Positions 1 to 9,908 of a DNA stretch of 46,849 nt are shown piece by piece. The stretch comes from Acidimicrobiia bacterium (GTDB lineage Bacteria; Actinomycetota; Acidimicrobiia; Acidimicrobiales; Aldehydirespiratoraceae): assembly GCA_022820805.1 (NCBI GenBank), contig JAJEEV010000032.1:1-46849 (forward strand). The letters run 5' to 3'. The notes beneath the pieces were generated by a model. That model ran no database searches and was not told where the DNA came from. It worked only from the letters and a program-made list of their open reading frames with translations. A program made the translations under genes and the position numbers. Each line of letters opens with the position of its first letter. Positions within the stretch are counted from its first letter, which is position 1.

Positions 1-133
1 CACGCGGATAGGCGAGCGCCGGTCGCGTCGCAGTGGTGTCATTCCCGCTCTTGTTCGCTGCGCTCACGGGCCGCTCGGGCCACGGCCTCGCGCCGTATGA
101 GCCGCGTTGTCCCCGCCTACTCGCTCGGCCTCT
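1..133 (+). repeat. Dispersed repeat, copy 1 (long form)
   Basis: This stretch matches 26723-26854 almost end to end. Positions 35-102 are identical to 26757-26824 (68 bp), and the outer ends (starting cacgcggata, ending ctcggcctct) are also shared with mismatches between. The same core occurs inverted in the tandem copies at 23566-23755. It holds a short GGCC-N5-GGCC hairpin and no convincing gene. It may extend left of the window edge. Confidence 0.9.
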
Positions 134-145
134 AACCGCAGCGCC

Positions 146-316
146 GTGAACGGCCCACAGCCCGGGGGCGACGGCGGTGCGCCCCGCACGCTGCGCTGGG
201 CCCGGATCGCGCTGGTCGCCGGCGCATTGTTCCTGGCCGCCGCGGCAACCCTGATCGTCTGGGACGCAGCCACCGACGACCCTCCGGTGCCGGTGATCAC
301 CGGGCGTGGCGGCTAG
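146..316 (+). CDS. Small single-pass membrane protein (hypothetical)
   Basis: A GTG start at 146 gives 56 residues: a polar N-terminus, one clear hydrophobic segment (about residues 18-38, around RIALVAGALFLAAAATLIVW) and a short Pro/Val-rich tail. The frame is open further upstream to 107, but that part lies inside the dispersed repeat, so I prefer the internal GTG. It lies 27 bp before leuC on the same strand. I do not recognise a family. The main support is the membrane segment and high-GC coding bias, so the gene is plausible rather than certain. Confidence 0.45.
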   Translation: MNGPQPGGDGGAPRTLRWARIALVAGALFLAAAATLIVWDAATDDPPVPVITGRGG

Positions 317-331
317 GGCTTGCGACGGCTC

Positions 332-337
332 TAGGAT
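332..337 (+). promoter_or_regulatory. -10 element (TAGGAT) for leaderless leuC
   Basis: TAGGAT ends 6 nt before the GTG of leuC at 344, the spacing expected when transcription starts at the start codon. No Shine-Dalgarno sequence lies in between. The same layout recurs at several other genes in this window. Confidence 0.55.
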
Positions 338-343
338 CACGGC

Positions 344-1747
344 GTGCCGCAGACTCTGAGCGAGAAGATCTGGGATCGCCACACGGTGTCGCGGGGCGGC
401 GACGGCGAGCCCGACCTGCTCTACATCGACCTGCACCTCGTGCACGAGGTCACGTCCCCGCAGGCCTTCGACGGCCTGCGGCTGTCGGGCCGGGGCGTTC
501 GCCGGCCCGACCTGACGGTGGCCACCGAGGACCACAACGTCCCCACCGCCGACGTCGACAAGCCGATCGCGGACGCCGTGAGCCGCACGCAGGTCGAGAC
601 CCTGCGCCGCAATACCGACGAGTTCGGCATCACCAACTATCCGATGGGCCACTCCAAGCAGGGCATCGTGCATGTGATCGGGCCCGAGCAGGGACTCACC
701 CAGCCGGGCATGACCATCGTGTGCGGCGACTCGCACACCTCGACCCACGGCGCCTTCGGGGCGATCGCCTTCGGCATCGGCACCAGCGAGGTGGAACACG
801 TCCTGGCCACCCAGACCCTCCCCCAGATGCGGCCGGGGACGATGGCCGTCACCGTGGACGGCACCCTGTCCGACGGTGCCACCGCCAAGGACGTGATCCT
901 GGCCATAATCGGCCGCATCGGCACCACCGGCGGGGTGGGACGCATCATCGAGTACCGCGGCGAGGTCATCGAGGCCCTATCGATGGAGGGCCGCATGACG
1001 GTGTGCAACATGTCCATCGAGGCCGGGGCCAAGGCCGGCCTGATCAGCCCCGACCAGACCACCTTCGAGTACCTGCAGGGCCGGGAGCAGGCCCCCTCGG
1101 GCGAGCTATGGGACAGGGCCCTGGACGATTGGCGCACCCTGCGCACCGATGACGGGGCTGCCTTCGATGTCGAGGTGACCCTCGACGGGGCCGACATCGG
1201 GCCCATGGTGACCTGGGGAACCAACCCGGCCCAGTCGGTGCCGCTGTCGGCCTCGGTGCCCGACCCCGACAGCTTCGACGACCCGGCCCGCCGGGAGGCC
1301 GCGGCCCGGGCACTGGACTACATGGGCCTCGACGCCAGCACGCCGATGCGCGACGTCGCGGTGGACACCGTGTTCATCGGCTCGTGCACTAACAGCCGGA
1401 TCGAGGACCTGCGGGCTGCGGCCGCGGTGGTCGAAGGCCGGCGGGTGGCCCGGGGTGTTCGGACGCTGGTGGTTCCCGGTTCGGGCCAGGTCAAGGCCCA
1501 GGCCGAGGCCGAGGGCCTGCCCGGGATCTTCCGGTCGGCCGGGTTCGACTGGCGCGAGCCGGGATGCTCGATGTGCCTGGCCATGAACCCCGACAAGCTG
1601 ACACCCGGCGAGCGGGCCGCCAGCACGTCCAACCGCAACTTCGAGGGACGTCAGGGCCGCGGCGGGCGTACCCACCTGGTGTCGCCCGCGGTGGCTGCGG
1701 CCACCGCCATCGCCGGGCACTTCGCCGCACCCGGAGACCTGCGATGA
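344..1747 (+). CDS. leuC: 3-isopropylmalate dehydratase large subunit
   Basis: Large subunit of isopropylmalate isomerase, which converts 2-isopropylmalate to 3-isopropylmalate in leucine biosynthesis in the cytoplasm. The 467-residue protein is full length for the family. It shows the aconitase-type signatures [15 protein letters not shown] and IGSCTNSR, and the three [4Fe-4S] ligands fall at C348, C408 and C411 ([10 protein letters not shown]). The GTG at 344 gives the usual N-terminus ([11 protein letters not shown]). leuD follows 40 bp downstream, and the two subunits form the heterodimer. Both catalytic and cluster residues are intact, so the identification is secure. Confidence 0.97.
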   Translation: MPQTLSEKIWDRHTVSRGGDGEPDLLYIDLHLVHEVTSPQAFDGLRLSGRGVRRPDLTVATEDHNVPTADVDKPIADAVSRTQVETLRRNTDEFGITNYPMGHSKQGIVHVIGPEQGLTQPGMTIVCGDSHTSTHGAFGAIAFGIGTSEVEHVLATQTLPQMRPGTMAVTVDGTLSDGATAKDVILAIIGRIGTTGGVGRIIEYRGEVIEALSMEGRMTVCNMSIEAGAKAGLISPDQTTFEYLQGREQAPSGELWDRALDDWRTLRTDDGAAFDVEVTLDGADIGPMVTWGTNPAQSVPLSASVPDPDSFDDPARREAAARALDYMGLDASTPMRDVAVDTVFIGSCTNSRIEDLRAAAAVVEGRRVARGVRTLVVPGSGQVKAQAEAEGLPGIFRSAGFDWREPGCSMCLAMNPDKLTPGERAASTSNRNFEGRQGRGGRTHLVSPAVAAATAIAGHFAAPGDLR

Positions 1748-1787
1748 CCTCCAGACGCTCTGGCTCGACGACCAGGGGGACGCACCA

Positions 1788-2381
1788 ATGAAGGCCACCC
1801 GGGTCGTGGCGGGCACCGCGGTGCCGCTGGACCGCAGCGACGTGGACACCGACCAGATCATTCCGTCTGACTGGCTCAAGCAGGTGTCGCGCACCGGTTT
1901 CGAGAAGGGCCTCTTCTCGGAGTGGCGCGACGACCGCGACTTCGTGCTGAACGATGAGCGCTACGCGGGGGCCACCATCCTGGTGGCCGGCACCAACTTC
2001 GGCACCGGCTCGTCGCGTGAGCACGCGGTCTGGGCCATCCAGCAGTACGGCTTCGAAGCGGTTATCAGCCCCCGCTTCGCCGACATATTCCGCAACAACT
2101 GCACCAAGAACTGCCTCGTCCCGGTCCAGATCGAGGCCCAAGCGGCCGCGGAACTCATGGCGGCGGTGCAAGCCGACCCCGATCTAGACATCACCGTCGA
2201 CGTCGAGCGGCTGCAGGTCGAGGCCCCGGCCATCGGGTTCGAGGCGGCCTTCCCGCTGGAGGCCTCCACCCAGCAGCGATTCCTCGAGGGCCTGGACGAC
2301 ATCGGCATCACGCTGCGCCATACCGAGGCCATCGACGACTACGAGCGAAGACGGCTCCCCTGGCTTCCCGCCGCCACATAA
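1788..2381 (+). CDS. leuD: 3-isopropylmalate dehydratase small subunit
   Basis: Small swivelling-domain subunit that pairs with LeuC. The 197 residues match the usual length. Diagnostic motifs are DRSDVDTDQIIPSDWLK near the N-terminus, GTNFGTGSSREHAVWA, and SPRFADIFRNNCTKN. The ATG at 1788 is preceded by a purine-rich AGGGGGA ribosome-binding site. It is co-directional with and closely downstream of leuC, as in most actinobacteria; leuA and leuB are not in the window. Confidence 0.97.
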   Translation: MKATRVVAGTAVPLDRSDVDTDQIIPSDWLKQVSRTGFEKGLFSEWRDDRDFVLNDERYAGATILVAGTNFGTGSSREHAVWAIQQYGFEAVISPRFADIFRNNCTKNCLVPVQIEAQAAAELMAAVQADPDLDITVDVERLQVEAPAIGFEAAFPLEASTQQRFLEGLDDIGITLRHTEAIDDYERRRLPWLPAAT

Positions 2382-2479
2382 AGGGAGCCCACCGGGGAAC
2401 CAGAGCGGAACCGGCGTCGTCTCAATCCTCGAAAGACCGGCGCTCTGCCGGACACGCTGCGACGAAAGGCACAGCCTCC

Positions 2480-4750
2480 ATGCGCAAGACCCTCATTCTC
2501 GCCATCTGCACACTGCTGCTGGCCGCCTCCTGCGGCGGTGACAGCCCGGGGGGCGACCCGGGACTCTCGGGCTCCATGGCATCGGACGATCCCAGCGCGG
2601 CCGGCGCGGCCGCCGGCGGGAGCGAGGACGGCGACGGCGAGACCGTCATCGACCTCGGCAGCGGGGACGTCGTCCTCACCGCGGGGCTGGTGCGCTTCGA
2701 CGACTGCGACGCCCTGCTCGACTACCTCCACACCGAATACTCGGCCCGGGTAGGCCCGTGGGGCTTCGACGATGGCGGCTGGTTCGGTCCCATGCCGATG
2801 ATCGAGGCGGAGATGGACATGGCCGCGGACGACATGGCCGAGGCCGCCGCCCCGGCTCAGGGCGCCGGCGCGACCGTGACGGCCGCTCCGGTCGAGGGGG
2901 TCGACTTCTCAGGCACGAACGTCCAGGAAGTGGGCGTGGACGAGGCCGACATCGTCAAGACCGACGGCCGGCGCATCTTCACGGTCTCGGCCGGGCAGCT
3001 GGTGGTGGTCGACGCGGCCAGCCGCAGCACCACCGGCTCAGTCGCGGTGGCCGAGGGCTGGGGACGGGAGCTGTTCATCGACGGCGACAGCCTGCTGCTG
3101 ATCACCCACGCCACCAGCGACGGCCCAGACCGCTCCGAGACGGTGCTCCAGAGCATCGACGTGAGCGGCGGAACACCCCGGATCGCGCAGACCCTAAACG
3201 TCCAGGGCAACTACATCAGCGCCCGCAGCGTCGGCGGCACCGCCCGGGTGATCCTGCGCCACGACCCGCAGTGGAGCTTCCCGTTCGTGTACCCCCAGAA
3301 CGACAGCGCGGAGGATGTCGCCGAGACGGCCAACCGGGCTGCGGTGCTCAACTCCACCCTCGACGACTGGCTGCCCCACTACACCGTCGGCTCCGCCGAC
3401 AGTTCGACGGGCTCACGGCTCACCTCGTGCTCGGACGTGCACGCCCCGTCGGTCTTCTCCGGTTTCGGGATGACCACCGTGGTCAGCGTGCCCATCAGCG
3501 GCGACTTCGACCCTTCGGCGTCGACCGCGGTGATGGCCCCGGGCGACACCGTCTACGCCTCGACCGGCTCGCTGTACGTCGCCACCACCCGCTGGCTCGA
3601 CTCCGACACCTTCGATGACGACGACGACTGGCAGGAGGCCTGGCGCCGGCGCCGCACCAGCGTCCACCGCTTCGACATCTCCGCCGCCGAGGCCGACTAC
3701 CGGGCCTCCGGCGAGGTGGAGGGCGTGATCCACAACCAGTTCTCGCTGTCGGAGCACAACGGCTACCTGAGGGTGGTCACCACCGTGGGCGGCCCATGGG
3801 GCGAAGACTCCGACAGCCAGGTGCGGGTGCTGAGCACCGACGGCGACGTCCTCGTCGAGGTCGGCAGCGTCGGCGACATCGGCCGGGGCGAGCAGGTCCA
3901 GTCGGTGCGCTTCGTCGGCGACGTCGGCTACGTCGTCACGTTCCGCCAGATCGACCCGTTCTACACCATCGACCTGTCCGACCCGACCAACCCCCGCATC
4001 CTGGGCGAGTTGAAGATCCCCGGGTTCTCCAGCTACCTGCACCCCATCAGCGACACGCTGGTGCTCGGTGTGGGCTCCGACGCCGACCCGGACGGCCGCG
4101 TCACCGGAGCCAAGGTGTCGCTGTTCGACGTGAGCGACCTGGCCGCCCCCCGCGAGGTGGCGGTGTGGACCGCCCCCGACGGCTGGAACGACATCGGCTG
4201 GGATCACCGGGCCTTCCTGTGGTGGGCCCCCGAGAGCCTGGCCGTGATCCCGGTCACGGTGTGGAACGAGTGGTCTGGAGCGGTGGTGCTGCGGGTGGCC
4301 GACGGCACCATCACCGAGGTCGGCCGGGTCGACCACAGCGTCGACGGCGAGGAGCCCGGCCGGACCGACTGCCGGCGGCTCACCGAGGCCGACCTGCCGA
4401 CCACCGACATGGAGGACTTCACCTCCGAGCTCGAGTACATGATCTTCGACGAGTACGCGGCGGTGCTGGCCTGCGAGCCCGGCGAGGCGGGCATGACCGG
4501 CTTCGAGTGCTACCCCGAGCCGTTCTTCGTGGACGAGGCCGAGCGGCTGGATCTGCTGCGCGGCGACGAGTCGATCTCGATCTGCTGGCCCAGCGACGCG
4601 CCCGACGTGATCGTGCGCAGCATCGTCATCGGCGACGACCTCTGGACCCTGGGCTTCCAGGGCTGGGGCAGCTTCGACGGCTCGAGCGAGGCGCGCCTGC
4701 ACGCCAACGACCTGCACACGCTCCAGCGCCTGGCCGCGCTGGAGCTCTGA
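2480..4750 (+). CDS. Secreted beta-propeller domain lipoprotein
   Basis: A 756-residue exported protein. The N-terminus is a lipoprotein signal peptide (MRKTLILAICTLLLAASC, lipobox LAAS before Cys18), followed by a Gly/Ser/Asp-rich linker to about residue 55. The body carries the signature of the secreted beta-propeller family distantly related to WD40 (Pfam Beta_propel type): GTNVQEVGVDEADIVKTDGR near residue 150, then repeated blades with aromatic/Asp motifs to the C-terminus. It probably sits on the outer face of the membrane. Substrate or partner is unknown; no catalytic motif is visible. The start at 2480 follows a GAAAGG ribosome-binding site. It stands alone between leuD and a small anchored protein. 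Confidence 0.85.
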   Translation: MRKTLILAICTLLLAASCGGDSPGGDPGLSGSMASDDPSAAGAAAGGSEDGDGETVIDLGSGDVVLTAGLVRFDDCDALLDYLHTEYSARVGPWGFDDGGWFGPMPMIEAEMDMAADDMAEAAAPAQGAGATVTAAPVEGVDFSGTNVQEVGVDEADIVKTDGRRIFTVSAGQLVVVDAASRSTTGSVAVAEGWGRELFIDGDSLLLITHATSDGPDRSETVLQSIDVSGGTPRIAQTLNVQGNYISARSVGGTARVILRHDPQWSFPFVYPQNDSAEDVAETANRAAVLNSTLDDWLPHYTVGSADSSTGSRLTSCSDVHAPSVFSGFGMTTVVSVPISGDFDPSASTAVMAPGDTVYASTGSLYVATTRWLDSDTFDDDDDWQEAWRRRRTSVHRFDISAAEADYRASGEVEGVIHNQFSLSEHNGYLRVVTTVGGPWGEDSDSQVRVLSTDGDVLVEVGSVGDIGRGEQVQSVRFVGDVGYVVTFRQIDPFYTIDLSDPTNPRILGELKIPGFSSYLHPISDTLVLGVGSDADPDGRVTGAKVSLFDVSDLAAPREVAVWTAPDGWNDIGWDHRAFLWWAPESLAVIPVTVWNEWSGAVVLRVADGTITEVGRVDHSVDGEEPGRTDCRRLTEADLPTTDMEDFTSELEYMIFDEYAAVLACEPGEAGMTGFECYPEPFFVDEAERLDLLRGDESISICWPSDAPDVIVRSIVIGDDLWTLGFQGWGSFDGSSEARLHANDLHTLQRLAALEL

Positions 4751-4778
4751 TTGTCGGCGTAATCCACAATCGCACCGG

Positions 4779-4784
4779 TAGGCT
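4779..4784 (+). promoter_or_regulatory. -10 element (TAGGCT), leaderless type
   Basis: TAGGCT lies 6 nt before the GTG at 4791. This spacing favours the 4791 start over the in-frame GTG at 4785, which would fall upstream of the predicted transcript start. Confidence 0.45.
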
Positions 4785-4790
4785 GTGGAC

Positions 4791-5051
4791 GTGTCACGTC
4801 TGCTCGCTCGGGCCGTCCGTCTGGTCAAGTTCGGGGCTGTCGCAGGCGCCGCGGTGGGGGTGGGGCGGCTGGTCGTGAACCGCAGGCGCAGAGCCGCGGA
4901 GGCCGAGTCGTCGTGGCCCACGATCGCGGAGACCGCGGCCCAGAACGGCGCGACGATCGACGACGAAGCCGATGATGTCGCGCCCGACGATGCCGCCGAA
5001 GCGCCGGCCGAAGCAGGCGACGACACCGAAGCCGACCGCGCTCAGTCCTAG
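4791..5051 (+). CDS. Small membrane-anchored protein with acidic tail (hypothetical)
   Basis: An 86-residue protein with an N-terminal basic/amphipathic stretch, one short hydrophobic segment (roughly residues 10-25, FGAVAGAAVGVGRLVV), a basic RRRRAA stop-transfer-like patch and a strongly acidic Ala/Asp/Glu-rich C-terminal half. This is the layout of a small membrane-tethered protein with a disordered cytoplasmic tail. I do not recognise a family. The start is chosen from the -10 element spacing; an in-frame GTG six bases upstream is the alternative. The 198 bp that follow (5052-5249) show nothing I can assign. Confidence 0.6.
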   Translation: MSRLLARAVRLVKFGAVAGAAVGVGRLVVNRRRRAAEAESSWPTIAETAAQNGATIDDEADDVAPDDAAEAPAEAGDDTEADRAQS

Positions 5052-5249
5052 ACGCTCGACGGCTGGCCGCACCGCCTCACGGCCGGTGTGGCCTGAGTCG
5101 GCATGGGCTCCGGCGCCGCGTGCCGGGCAAGGCAGTTCCCGGCGCTCCTTTCCACAGTGCCGTCCACAGCTTCGGTGTCGTGCCCCTTCGACGAGCCGTC
5201 GCCGTGGCGTGGCGTTCCGCCGGAGACCCCCCGTCCCGGGCGTGGCGTG

Positions 5250-7229
5250 TCAGTGGAGTCCGCTGATCTCCAGGGCCGGGAGGTCGTCTGCGGGTGTGAA
5301 CCCGAGGATCCGGCCGAAGAAGGCGAGTTCGGCCTCCAGGGCGGCGATGATGTTCTGAGAGGCGCGGAAGCCGTGCTGCTCGCCCTCGAACAGCAGGTAG
5401 GCCACCGGCACACCCTTGGCCTCGAGCGCCTCGACGATCATCTCTGACTGCGACGGGGGCACGATCTCGTCCTCATCGCCCTGAAGCACGATCATGGGCG
5501 CGTCGAAGCCGGCCAGGTGACTGATGGGAGATCGCGCGATGTAGGTGTCCCGGGCCTCGGGGTATGGGCCGATGAGGCGGTCGAGGTAGCGGGACTCGAA
5601 CTTGTGGGTATCGGCGGCCAGAGCCTCCAGGTCGGCCACCCCGTAGCGGCTGGACCCCGCCGCGAACACGTCGTGCAGCGCGAGCGCAGCCAGCACGGTG
5701 AAACCGCCGGCACTGCCGCCCCGGATCATCAGCCGCCGCGGGTCGACGTCGCCTCGGCCAGCCAGGAACCGCGCCGCGGCCACGCAGTCCTCCACGTCGA
5801 CCACGCCCCATGCGCCGTGGAGGGCTTGGCGGTAGCGGCGGCCGTAGGACGTGGAGCCCCGGTAGTCCACGTCGACCACCGCGATCCCCCTCGACGTCCA
5901 GTAGGTGACGCCCAGCGAGAGCTGGCGGCGGGCGGCTGCGGTCGGCCCTCCGTGGGCATGGACCAGCAGCGGCGGAAGCTCGCCGGGCGGGCCCGCGCAG
6001 GCCGGGTTGGCCGGCGGGTAGTAGAGAGCGTGAGCGGTGGCCGCTCCGTCGGGTCCGGTGGGGAAGGAAATGGCCTCGGGCTCGACCAGCAGCCCCGGAT
6101 CGAGTCCCAGGTCGCGGGCCGGGCGCACGACCCGGCGCCGGTGCCGGCCCCGGTCGGCGGCGATGACCACCACCTCGGTCTCGTGGCCGTACCCGGCTCC
6201 CGCGTAGGCCGGGGCGGGGTCACCGTCGGGCGCGACCCGGGCCATCGTCAGCGAGTCGATGGACGTGTCCGGCGCGGCCGCGCCGTCACCGGCTCCCACC
6301 AGTTGATCGCCCGACGGCATGCCCGCGGCGGCCGCCAGCGCGCCTCCGGCCGCGGTCCAGCGCTGCATCCCGAACACCCACGGCGGCGTGGCCACATCGA
6401 AGGCGCCGGTCACCACAGCCGACAGCGTCCCATTCTCGAGATCGACCTCGTAGAGGCCCCACCAGTCGTCGTGGTCGCTGCACACCAGCAGGCGGGCCGG
6501 TCCGCTCGGATCCCAGCCAGGCTCGCAGAGGCTGCGGTCACCGTCGCGGCCGAGGACCAGCACCTCGTCGCCGAGCTGCCCGTCGTCCTGCCGGTGAACC
6601 CGCAGGCATGTGGCGTCCCACGGCATGTCGGGATGATCCCAGGAGATCCAGGCCACCATCGAGCCGTCGGGCGAGACCCGGGGCGTCATCACGAAGTCGG
6701 CTCCCGACCACAGCGAGACCGTCCGCTGGGAGCCGTCGGCGGCCACCGCGGCCAGCTCGTTCACGGGCTCTCCGCCGGTGTCGTGGCGTTCGCGCACGCA
6801 CACGCACCAGCGCCCGTTAGGTGTGACCCGCCCGTCGGCGTAGCGCCAGGCCCGGGGCGCGGGCGGCTCGGCGGTCAGCAGCACGGGCTCGGCGCCGGGC
6901 GCGTCCAGGCGCCGCAGGCGCTGGTCGGCGAACTCGACGTAGAACAGCGATCCGTCGTGGGGCCACCAGGCGCCGCCGCCGTATTCATGGACCCGGGTGC
7001 GCACGTTGGAGCCCGCCGGGCTGACCTCCAGCGGTTCCCCGCCGCGGAGGTCGCAGCGCATCACCGCGGTGCGCCCGCCCTCGTCGGGACGGCTCTCGGC
7101 CCACCACAGCAGCCACGGCCGCACAGGGTCGGCGATGACCTCGGAGATGCCTGCGGCGCCCTGCACCAGCGACGCCGCCTTGACCGGCGACGGCCACTCG
7201 CCGTACGGCGTCATCGTTGGCTCGCTCAC
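5250..7229 (-). CDS. S9 family prolyl oligopeptidase-type peptidase
   Basis: A 659-residue serine peptidase with an N-terminal beta-propeller (about residues 20-380) and a C-terminal alpha/beta-hydrolase domain. The nucleophile is S506 in RGGSAGG; the acid is the Asp of [13 protein letters not shown] and the histidine is in GEQHGFR near the C-terminus. HEYGGGAWW in the propeller is typical of dipeptidyl/acylaminoacyl peptidases of this family. The GTG at 7229 overlaps the TGA of the upstream aminotransferase (GTGA), implying translational coupling; the in-frame ATG at 7214 is an alternative. No signal peptide, so cytoplasmic. Confidence 0.9.
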   Translation of the reverse strand: MSEPTMTPYGEWPSPVKAASLVQGAAGISEVIADPVRPWLLWWAESRPDEGGRTAVMRCDLRGGEPLEVSPAGSNVRTRVHEYGGGAWWPHDGSLFYVEFADQRLRRLDAPGAEPVLLTAEPPAPRAWRYADGRVTPNGRWCVCVRERHDTGGEPVNELAAVAADGSQRTVSLWSGADFVMTPRVSPDGSMVAWISWDHPDMPWDATCLRVHRQDDGQLGDEVLVLGRDGDRSLCEPGWDPSGPARLLVCSDHDDWWGLYEVDLENGTLSAVVTGAFDVATPPWVFGMQRWTAAGGALAAAAGMPSGDQLVGAGDGAAAPDTSIDSLTMARVAPDGDPAPAYAGAGYGHETEVVVIAADRGRHRRRVVRPARDLGLDPGLLVEPEAISFPTGPDGAATAHALYYPPANPACAGPPGELPPLLVHAHGGPTAAARRQLSLGVTYWTSRGIAVVDVDYRGSTSYGRRYRQALHGAWGVVDVEDCVAAARFLAGRGDVDPRRLMIRGGSAGGFTVLAALALHDVFAAGSSRYGVADLEALAADTHKFESRYLDRLIGPYPEARDTYIARSPISHLAGFDAPMIVLQGDEDEIVPPSQSEMIVEALEAKGVPVAYLLFEGEQHGFRASQNIIAALEAELAFFGRILGFTPADDLPALEISGLH

Positions 7230-8422
7230 CCCAACAGCTCGACCATGCGGCCCACACCCTCGCCGAGGTCGTCGTCGCCCAGTGCGAACGACAGGCGCAG
7301 CCCGCCACTGGCACCGAACGCCTCGCCGGGAACGACGGCCACCTTGGCCTTGTCCAGGAGCAGGTCGGCCAGCTCCAGGGTTGTCTCCGGCCTGAACCCG
7401 CCGAAGTCGCGGCCCAGCAGGCCGCTGGCGTCGGGATAGGCGTAGAAAGCGCCCTCGGGCTCGGGGCACACCAGCCCGTCGATCCCGCTCAGCAGGCTGT
7501 GCATGGTGCGGCGGCGACGGTCGAAGTGGCGGCGCATCTCCACCACCGCGTCGAGCGGGCCCGACACCGCGGCCAGGGCGGCCGCCTGGGCCACGTTGCA
7601 CACGTTGGAGGTGCAGTGGCTCTGCAGGTTGCGGGCCGCGGCCATCGCGTCCGGCGGCCCGATCATCCAGCCAACCCGCCAGCCGGTCATGGCGTAGGTC
7701 TTGGCCACGCCGTTCAGCACGATGCAGCGGTCCTGCAACTCAGGGACCAGCACCGGCATGGAGTGATGCTCGGCGTCGCCGTAAGTGAGGTGCTCGTAGA
7801 TCTCGTCGGTGAGCACCCAGATGCCGTGCTCGGCCGCCCACCGGCCTATCTCGGTGATCTCGGACCGGGGATAGACGGCGCCGGTCGGGTTCGAGGGCGA
7901 CACGAAGATCAGCGCCTTGGTGCGGGGCGTCCGGGCCGCCTCGAGCTGCTCCACGCTGACCCGGAAGCCCGAGACGGCCGTGGTCAGCAGGGGCACTGCC
8001 ACGCCGCCCGAGAGGGCGATGGGCTCGGGGTAGGTAGTCCAGTACGGCGTCGGCAGCAACACCTCGTCGCCGTCGTCGACCACGGCGGAGATGGCGTTGT
8101 ACACCGCGTGCTTGCCGCCGTTGGTGACAACCACATCGGCCGGATCGACCTCGAGGCCCGAGTCGCGCTCGGTCTTGGCCGCGACCGCCTCCCGCAGGTC
8201 CTCCAGGCCGCCCACCGGGGTGTACTTGTGGTACTGGGGGTCGCGACAGGCTGCCGCGGCCGCTTCGGTGATGTGATCGGGTGTGGGGAAGTCGGGCTCC
8301 CCGGCGCCGAAGCTGATCACCCTCTCCCCCGCGGCCCGCAGGGCTCGGGCCTTGGCCGTCACCGCCAGGGTGGCCGAGGGGGCGATGGCGCCGACCCGTC
8401 GCGAGATCCGTTGGCTGCTCAT
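7226..8422 (-). CDS. PLP-dependent aminotransferase, class I/II (aspartate aminotransferase-like)
   Basis: A 398-residue fold-type I aminotransferase. Visible features are [13 protein letters not shown] near residue 40, the substrate-binding [11 protein letters not shown] segment, [10 protein letters not shown], and the PLP-lysine region [16 protein letters not shown], followed by a C-terminal Arg region (GLRLSFAL). The length and motifs fit the subgroup-1 aspartate/prephenate aminotransferases, but substrate cannot be set from sequence. The ATG at 8422 is preceded by a TACGCT -10 element; the stop overlaps the S9 peptidase start. It is divergent from serC. Confidence 0.92.
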   Translation of the reverse strand: MSSQRISRRVGAIAPSATLAVTAKARALRAAGERVISFGAGEPDFPTPDHITEAAAAACRDPQYHKYTPVGGLEDLREAVAAKTERDSGLEVDPADVVVTNGGKHAVYNAISAVVDDGDEVLLPTPYWTTYPEPIALSGGVAVPLLTTAVSGFRVSVEQLEAARTPRTKALIFVSPSNPTGAVYPRSEITEIGRWAAEHGIWVLTDEIYEHLTYGDAEHHSMPVLVPELQDRCIVLNGVAKTYAMTGWRVGWMIGPPDAMAAARNLQSHCTSNVCNVAQAAALAAVSGPLDAVVEMRRHFDRRRRTMHSLLSGIDGLVCPEPEGAFYAYPDASGLLGRDFGGFRPETTLELADLLLDKAKVAVVPGEAFGASGGLRLSFALGDDDLGEGVGRMVELLG

Positions 8423-8430
8423 GGGCCGAG

Positions 8431-8436
8431 AGCGTA
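8431..8436 (-). promoter_or_regulatory. -10 element (TACGCT) for the aminotransferase
   Basis: On the minus strand TACGCT lies 8 nt before the ATG at 8422, consistent with a leaderless or near-leaderless transcript. The 98-bp divergent region to serC (8423-8520) holds no other strong signal; CAGACT at 8507-8512 is a weak candidate -10 for serC. Confidence 0.4.
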
Positions 8437-8520
8437 CCGGTGGAGACTCGACACAATCTGTCGATCTTGCAGGCACGAATGGCGTGGCGCGGCGCCCGCG
8501 CGGTGCCAGACTTCCCGACG

Positions 8521-9666
8521 ATGCCTGCACAAGCACCGCCCCGGCCCGACACCATCACTATCCCCGCCACGATGCTGCCCTCTGACGGCCGCTTCGGATC
8601 CGGCCCGTCGAAGTTCCGTCCCGAGGCTGCGACGGCGCTGGCCGAGCGAGCGGTCGACTACATGGGCACCAGCCACCGCAGGACGGGAGTGCGCCGGGTG
8701 GTGGCCGAGCTGCGCTCCGGGATCGCCGAGCTGCTCGGAGCCCCCGCCGGCTACGAGGTGGTGATGGGCAACGGCGGCGCCACCGCCTTCTGGGACGCGG
8801 CCAGCTTCGGGCTGATCGAGACCCGCAGCCATCACCTGTCGCTCGGCGAGTTCAGCTCCAAGTTCACCGACGTCACCATGTCAGCCCCCCATCTCGCCGA
8901 GCCCTCGGTGCGCGTCGGGGACTTCGGCACCTGCCCGCCGCTGGATGCCGTCGACGGCGTCGACGCCTACTGCTACCCGCACAACGAGACCTCCACCGGG
9001 GTGATGCTCGAGGTCCGCCGCCCCGACGGCGACGACGATGCCCTGACGCTGGTGGACGCCACCTCAGCCGCGGGCGGGCTGAGATTCGACGCGACCGCGT
9101 CCGACGCCTACTACTTCGCACCCCAGAAGGCTCTGTCCAGCGACGGCGGCCTGTGGATCGCGTTGATGTCCCCCGCGGCCGTCGACCGGATCGAGCGGCT
9201 GGCGGCATCCGATCGCTGGATCCCCGCTTTCTTGAGTCTCAAGCTGGCGCTGGACAACTCCCGCAAGGACCAGACCTACAACACTCCCGCGCTGGCCACC
9301 GTGTTCCTGACGGTCGAGCAGGTGAACTGGCTCAACGGCAACGGCGGCCTGGAATGGGCCGCGGGTCGCAGCGACCGCTCCGCCGACATCCTCTACGGCT
9401 GGGCCGAAGCGTCCGACATCGCCCAGCCCTTCGTGTCCGACACCGCGATACGCAGCCGGGTGGTGGGCACCATCGACTTCGACGACCGCGTCGACGCCGA
9501 CACCATCAGCGCAGTGCTGAGAGCCAACGGCATCCTCGACACCGAGGGCTACCGGAAGCTGGGCCGCAACCAGCTGCGCATCGGCATGTTCCCGGCCGTC
9601 GACCCCGCCGACATCGAGGCCCTGACGGTCTGTCTCGACTACGTCTGCGAGCAGCTCATCGCCTAG
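8521..9666 (+). CDS. serC: Phosphoserine aminotransferase
   Basis: Converts 3-phosphohydroxypyruvate and glutamate to phosphoserine in serine biosynthesis. The 381-residue protein has the actinobacterial SerC N-terminus ([20 protein letters not shown]), [10 protein letters not shown], and the PLP lysine in [30 protein letters not shown] and [10 protein letters not shown] near the C-terminus are also diagnostic. The frame is open upstream to 8440, but family length and N-terminal motif favour the ATG at 8521. It ends 9 bp before a tandem repeat with terminator-like hairpins. Confidence 0.93.
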   Translation: MPAQAPPRPDTITIPATMLPSDGRFGSGPSKFRPEAATALAERAVDYMGTSHRRTGVRRVVAELRSGIAELLGAPAGYEVVMGNGGATAFWDAASFGLIETRSHHLSLGEFSSKFTDVTMSAPHLAEPSVRVGDFGTCPPLDAVDGVDAYCYPHNETSTGVMLEVRRPDGDDDALTLVDATSAAGGLRFDATASDAYYFAPQKALSSDGGLWIALMSPAAVDRIERLAASDRWIPAFLSLKLALDNSRKDQTYNTPALATVFLTVEQVNWLNGNGGLEWAAGRSDRSADILYGWAEASDIAQPFVSDTAIRSRVVGTIDFDDRVDADTISAVLRANGILDTEGYRKLGRNQLRIGMFPAVDPADIEALTVCLDYVCEQLIA

Positions 9667-9717
9667 CCGCCCACCCAGAACGACCCGCCAGGCCGGGGGG
9701 TGGCGGCGAGGAACGGA

Positions 9718-9749
9718 CGACCGACAATGGGGCGAAGCCCCGTCGGTCG
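9718..9749. terminator. Hairpin in repeat unit 1 (bidirectional terminator-like)
   Basis: Arms CGACCGAC and GTCGGTCG (8 bp) enclose GGGGC-GAA-GCCCC (5 bp, GAA loop), with a 3-nt bulge (AAT) on the left arm. It lies between convergent genes but lacks a T tract, so it is a structural or Rho-type candidate rather than a classical intrinsic terminator. Confidence 0.5.
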
Positions 9750-9828
9750 AACGGCCTCGCCGACAGGACCCGCCGGCCGGAACGACCAGAACGACCCGCC
9801 AGGCCGGGGGGTGGCGGCGAGGAACGGA

Positions 9829-9860
9829 CGACCGACAATGGGGCGAAGCCCCGTCGGTCG
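9829..9860. terminator. Hairpin in repeat unit 2 (bidirectional terminator-like)
   Basis: Identical to the hairpin at 9718-9749, displaced by exactly 111 bp. Confidence 0.5.
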
Positions 9861-9908
9861 AACGGCCTCGCCGACAGGACCCGCCGGCCGGAACGACCAG
9901 GCCGGGGC

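Larger units (their letters stand above)
9676..9897. repeat. Perfect tandem repeat, 2 x 111 bp
   Basis: Two identical 111-bp units lie at 9676-9786 and 9787-9897, with a few more matching bases (caggccgggg) starting a third unit. Each unit contains one long hairpin. The array exactly fills the 242-bp gap between convergent serC and the carboxyltransferase gene. No coding function is likely; open frames in it arise from the repeat itself. Confidence 0.95.

Noticed and set aside
3413..5026. 537-codon minus-strand open frame opposite the beta-propeller lipoprotein
   Set aside because: Antisense to a clear gene, translation of low-complexity Val/Gly/Ala/His type with no domain; typical of high-GC DNA.
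5052..5249. Possible small gene or RNA in the gap before the S9 peptidase stop
   Set aside because: No open frame with a start and ribosome-binding site that looks coding, and no strong hairpin.
5517..7439. 640-codon plus-strand open frame over the S9 peptidase
   Set aside because: Shadow of the minus-strand peptidase, whose catalytic motifs are intact.
9656..9838. 60-codon minus-strand frame in the tandem repeat
   Set aside because: Encoded by the repeat units and internally repetitive; no ribosome-binding site.
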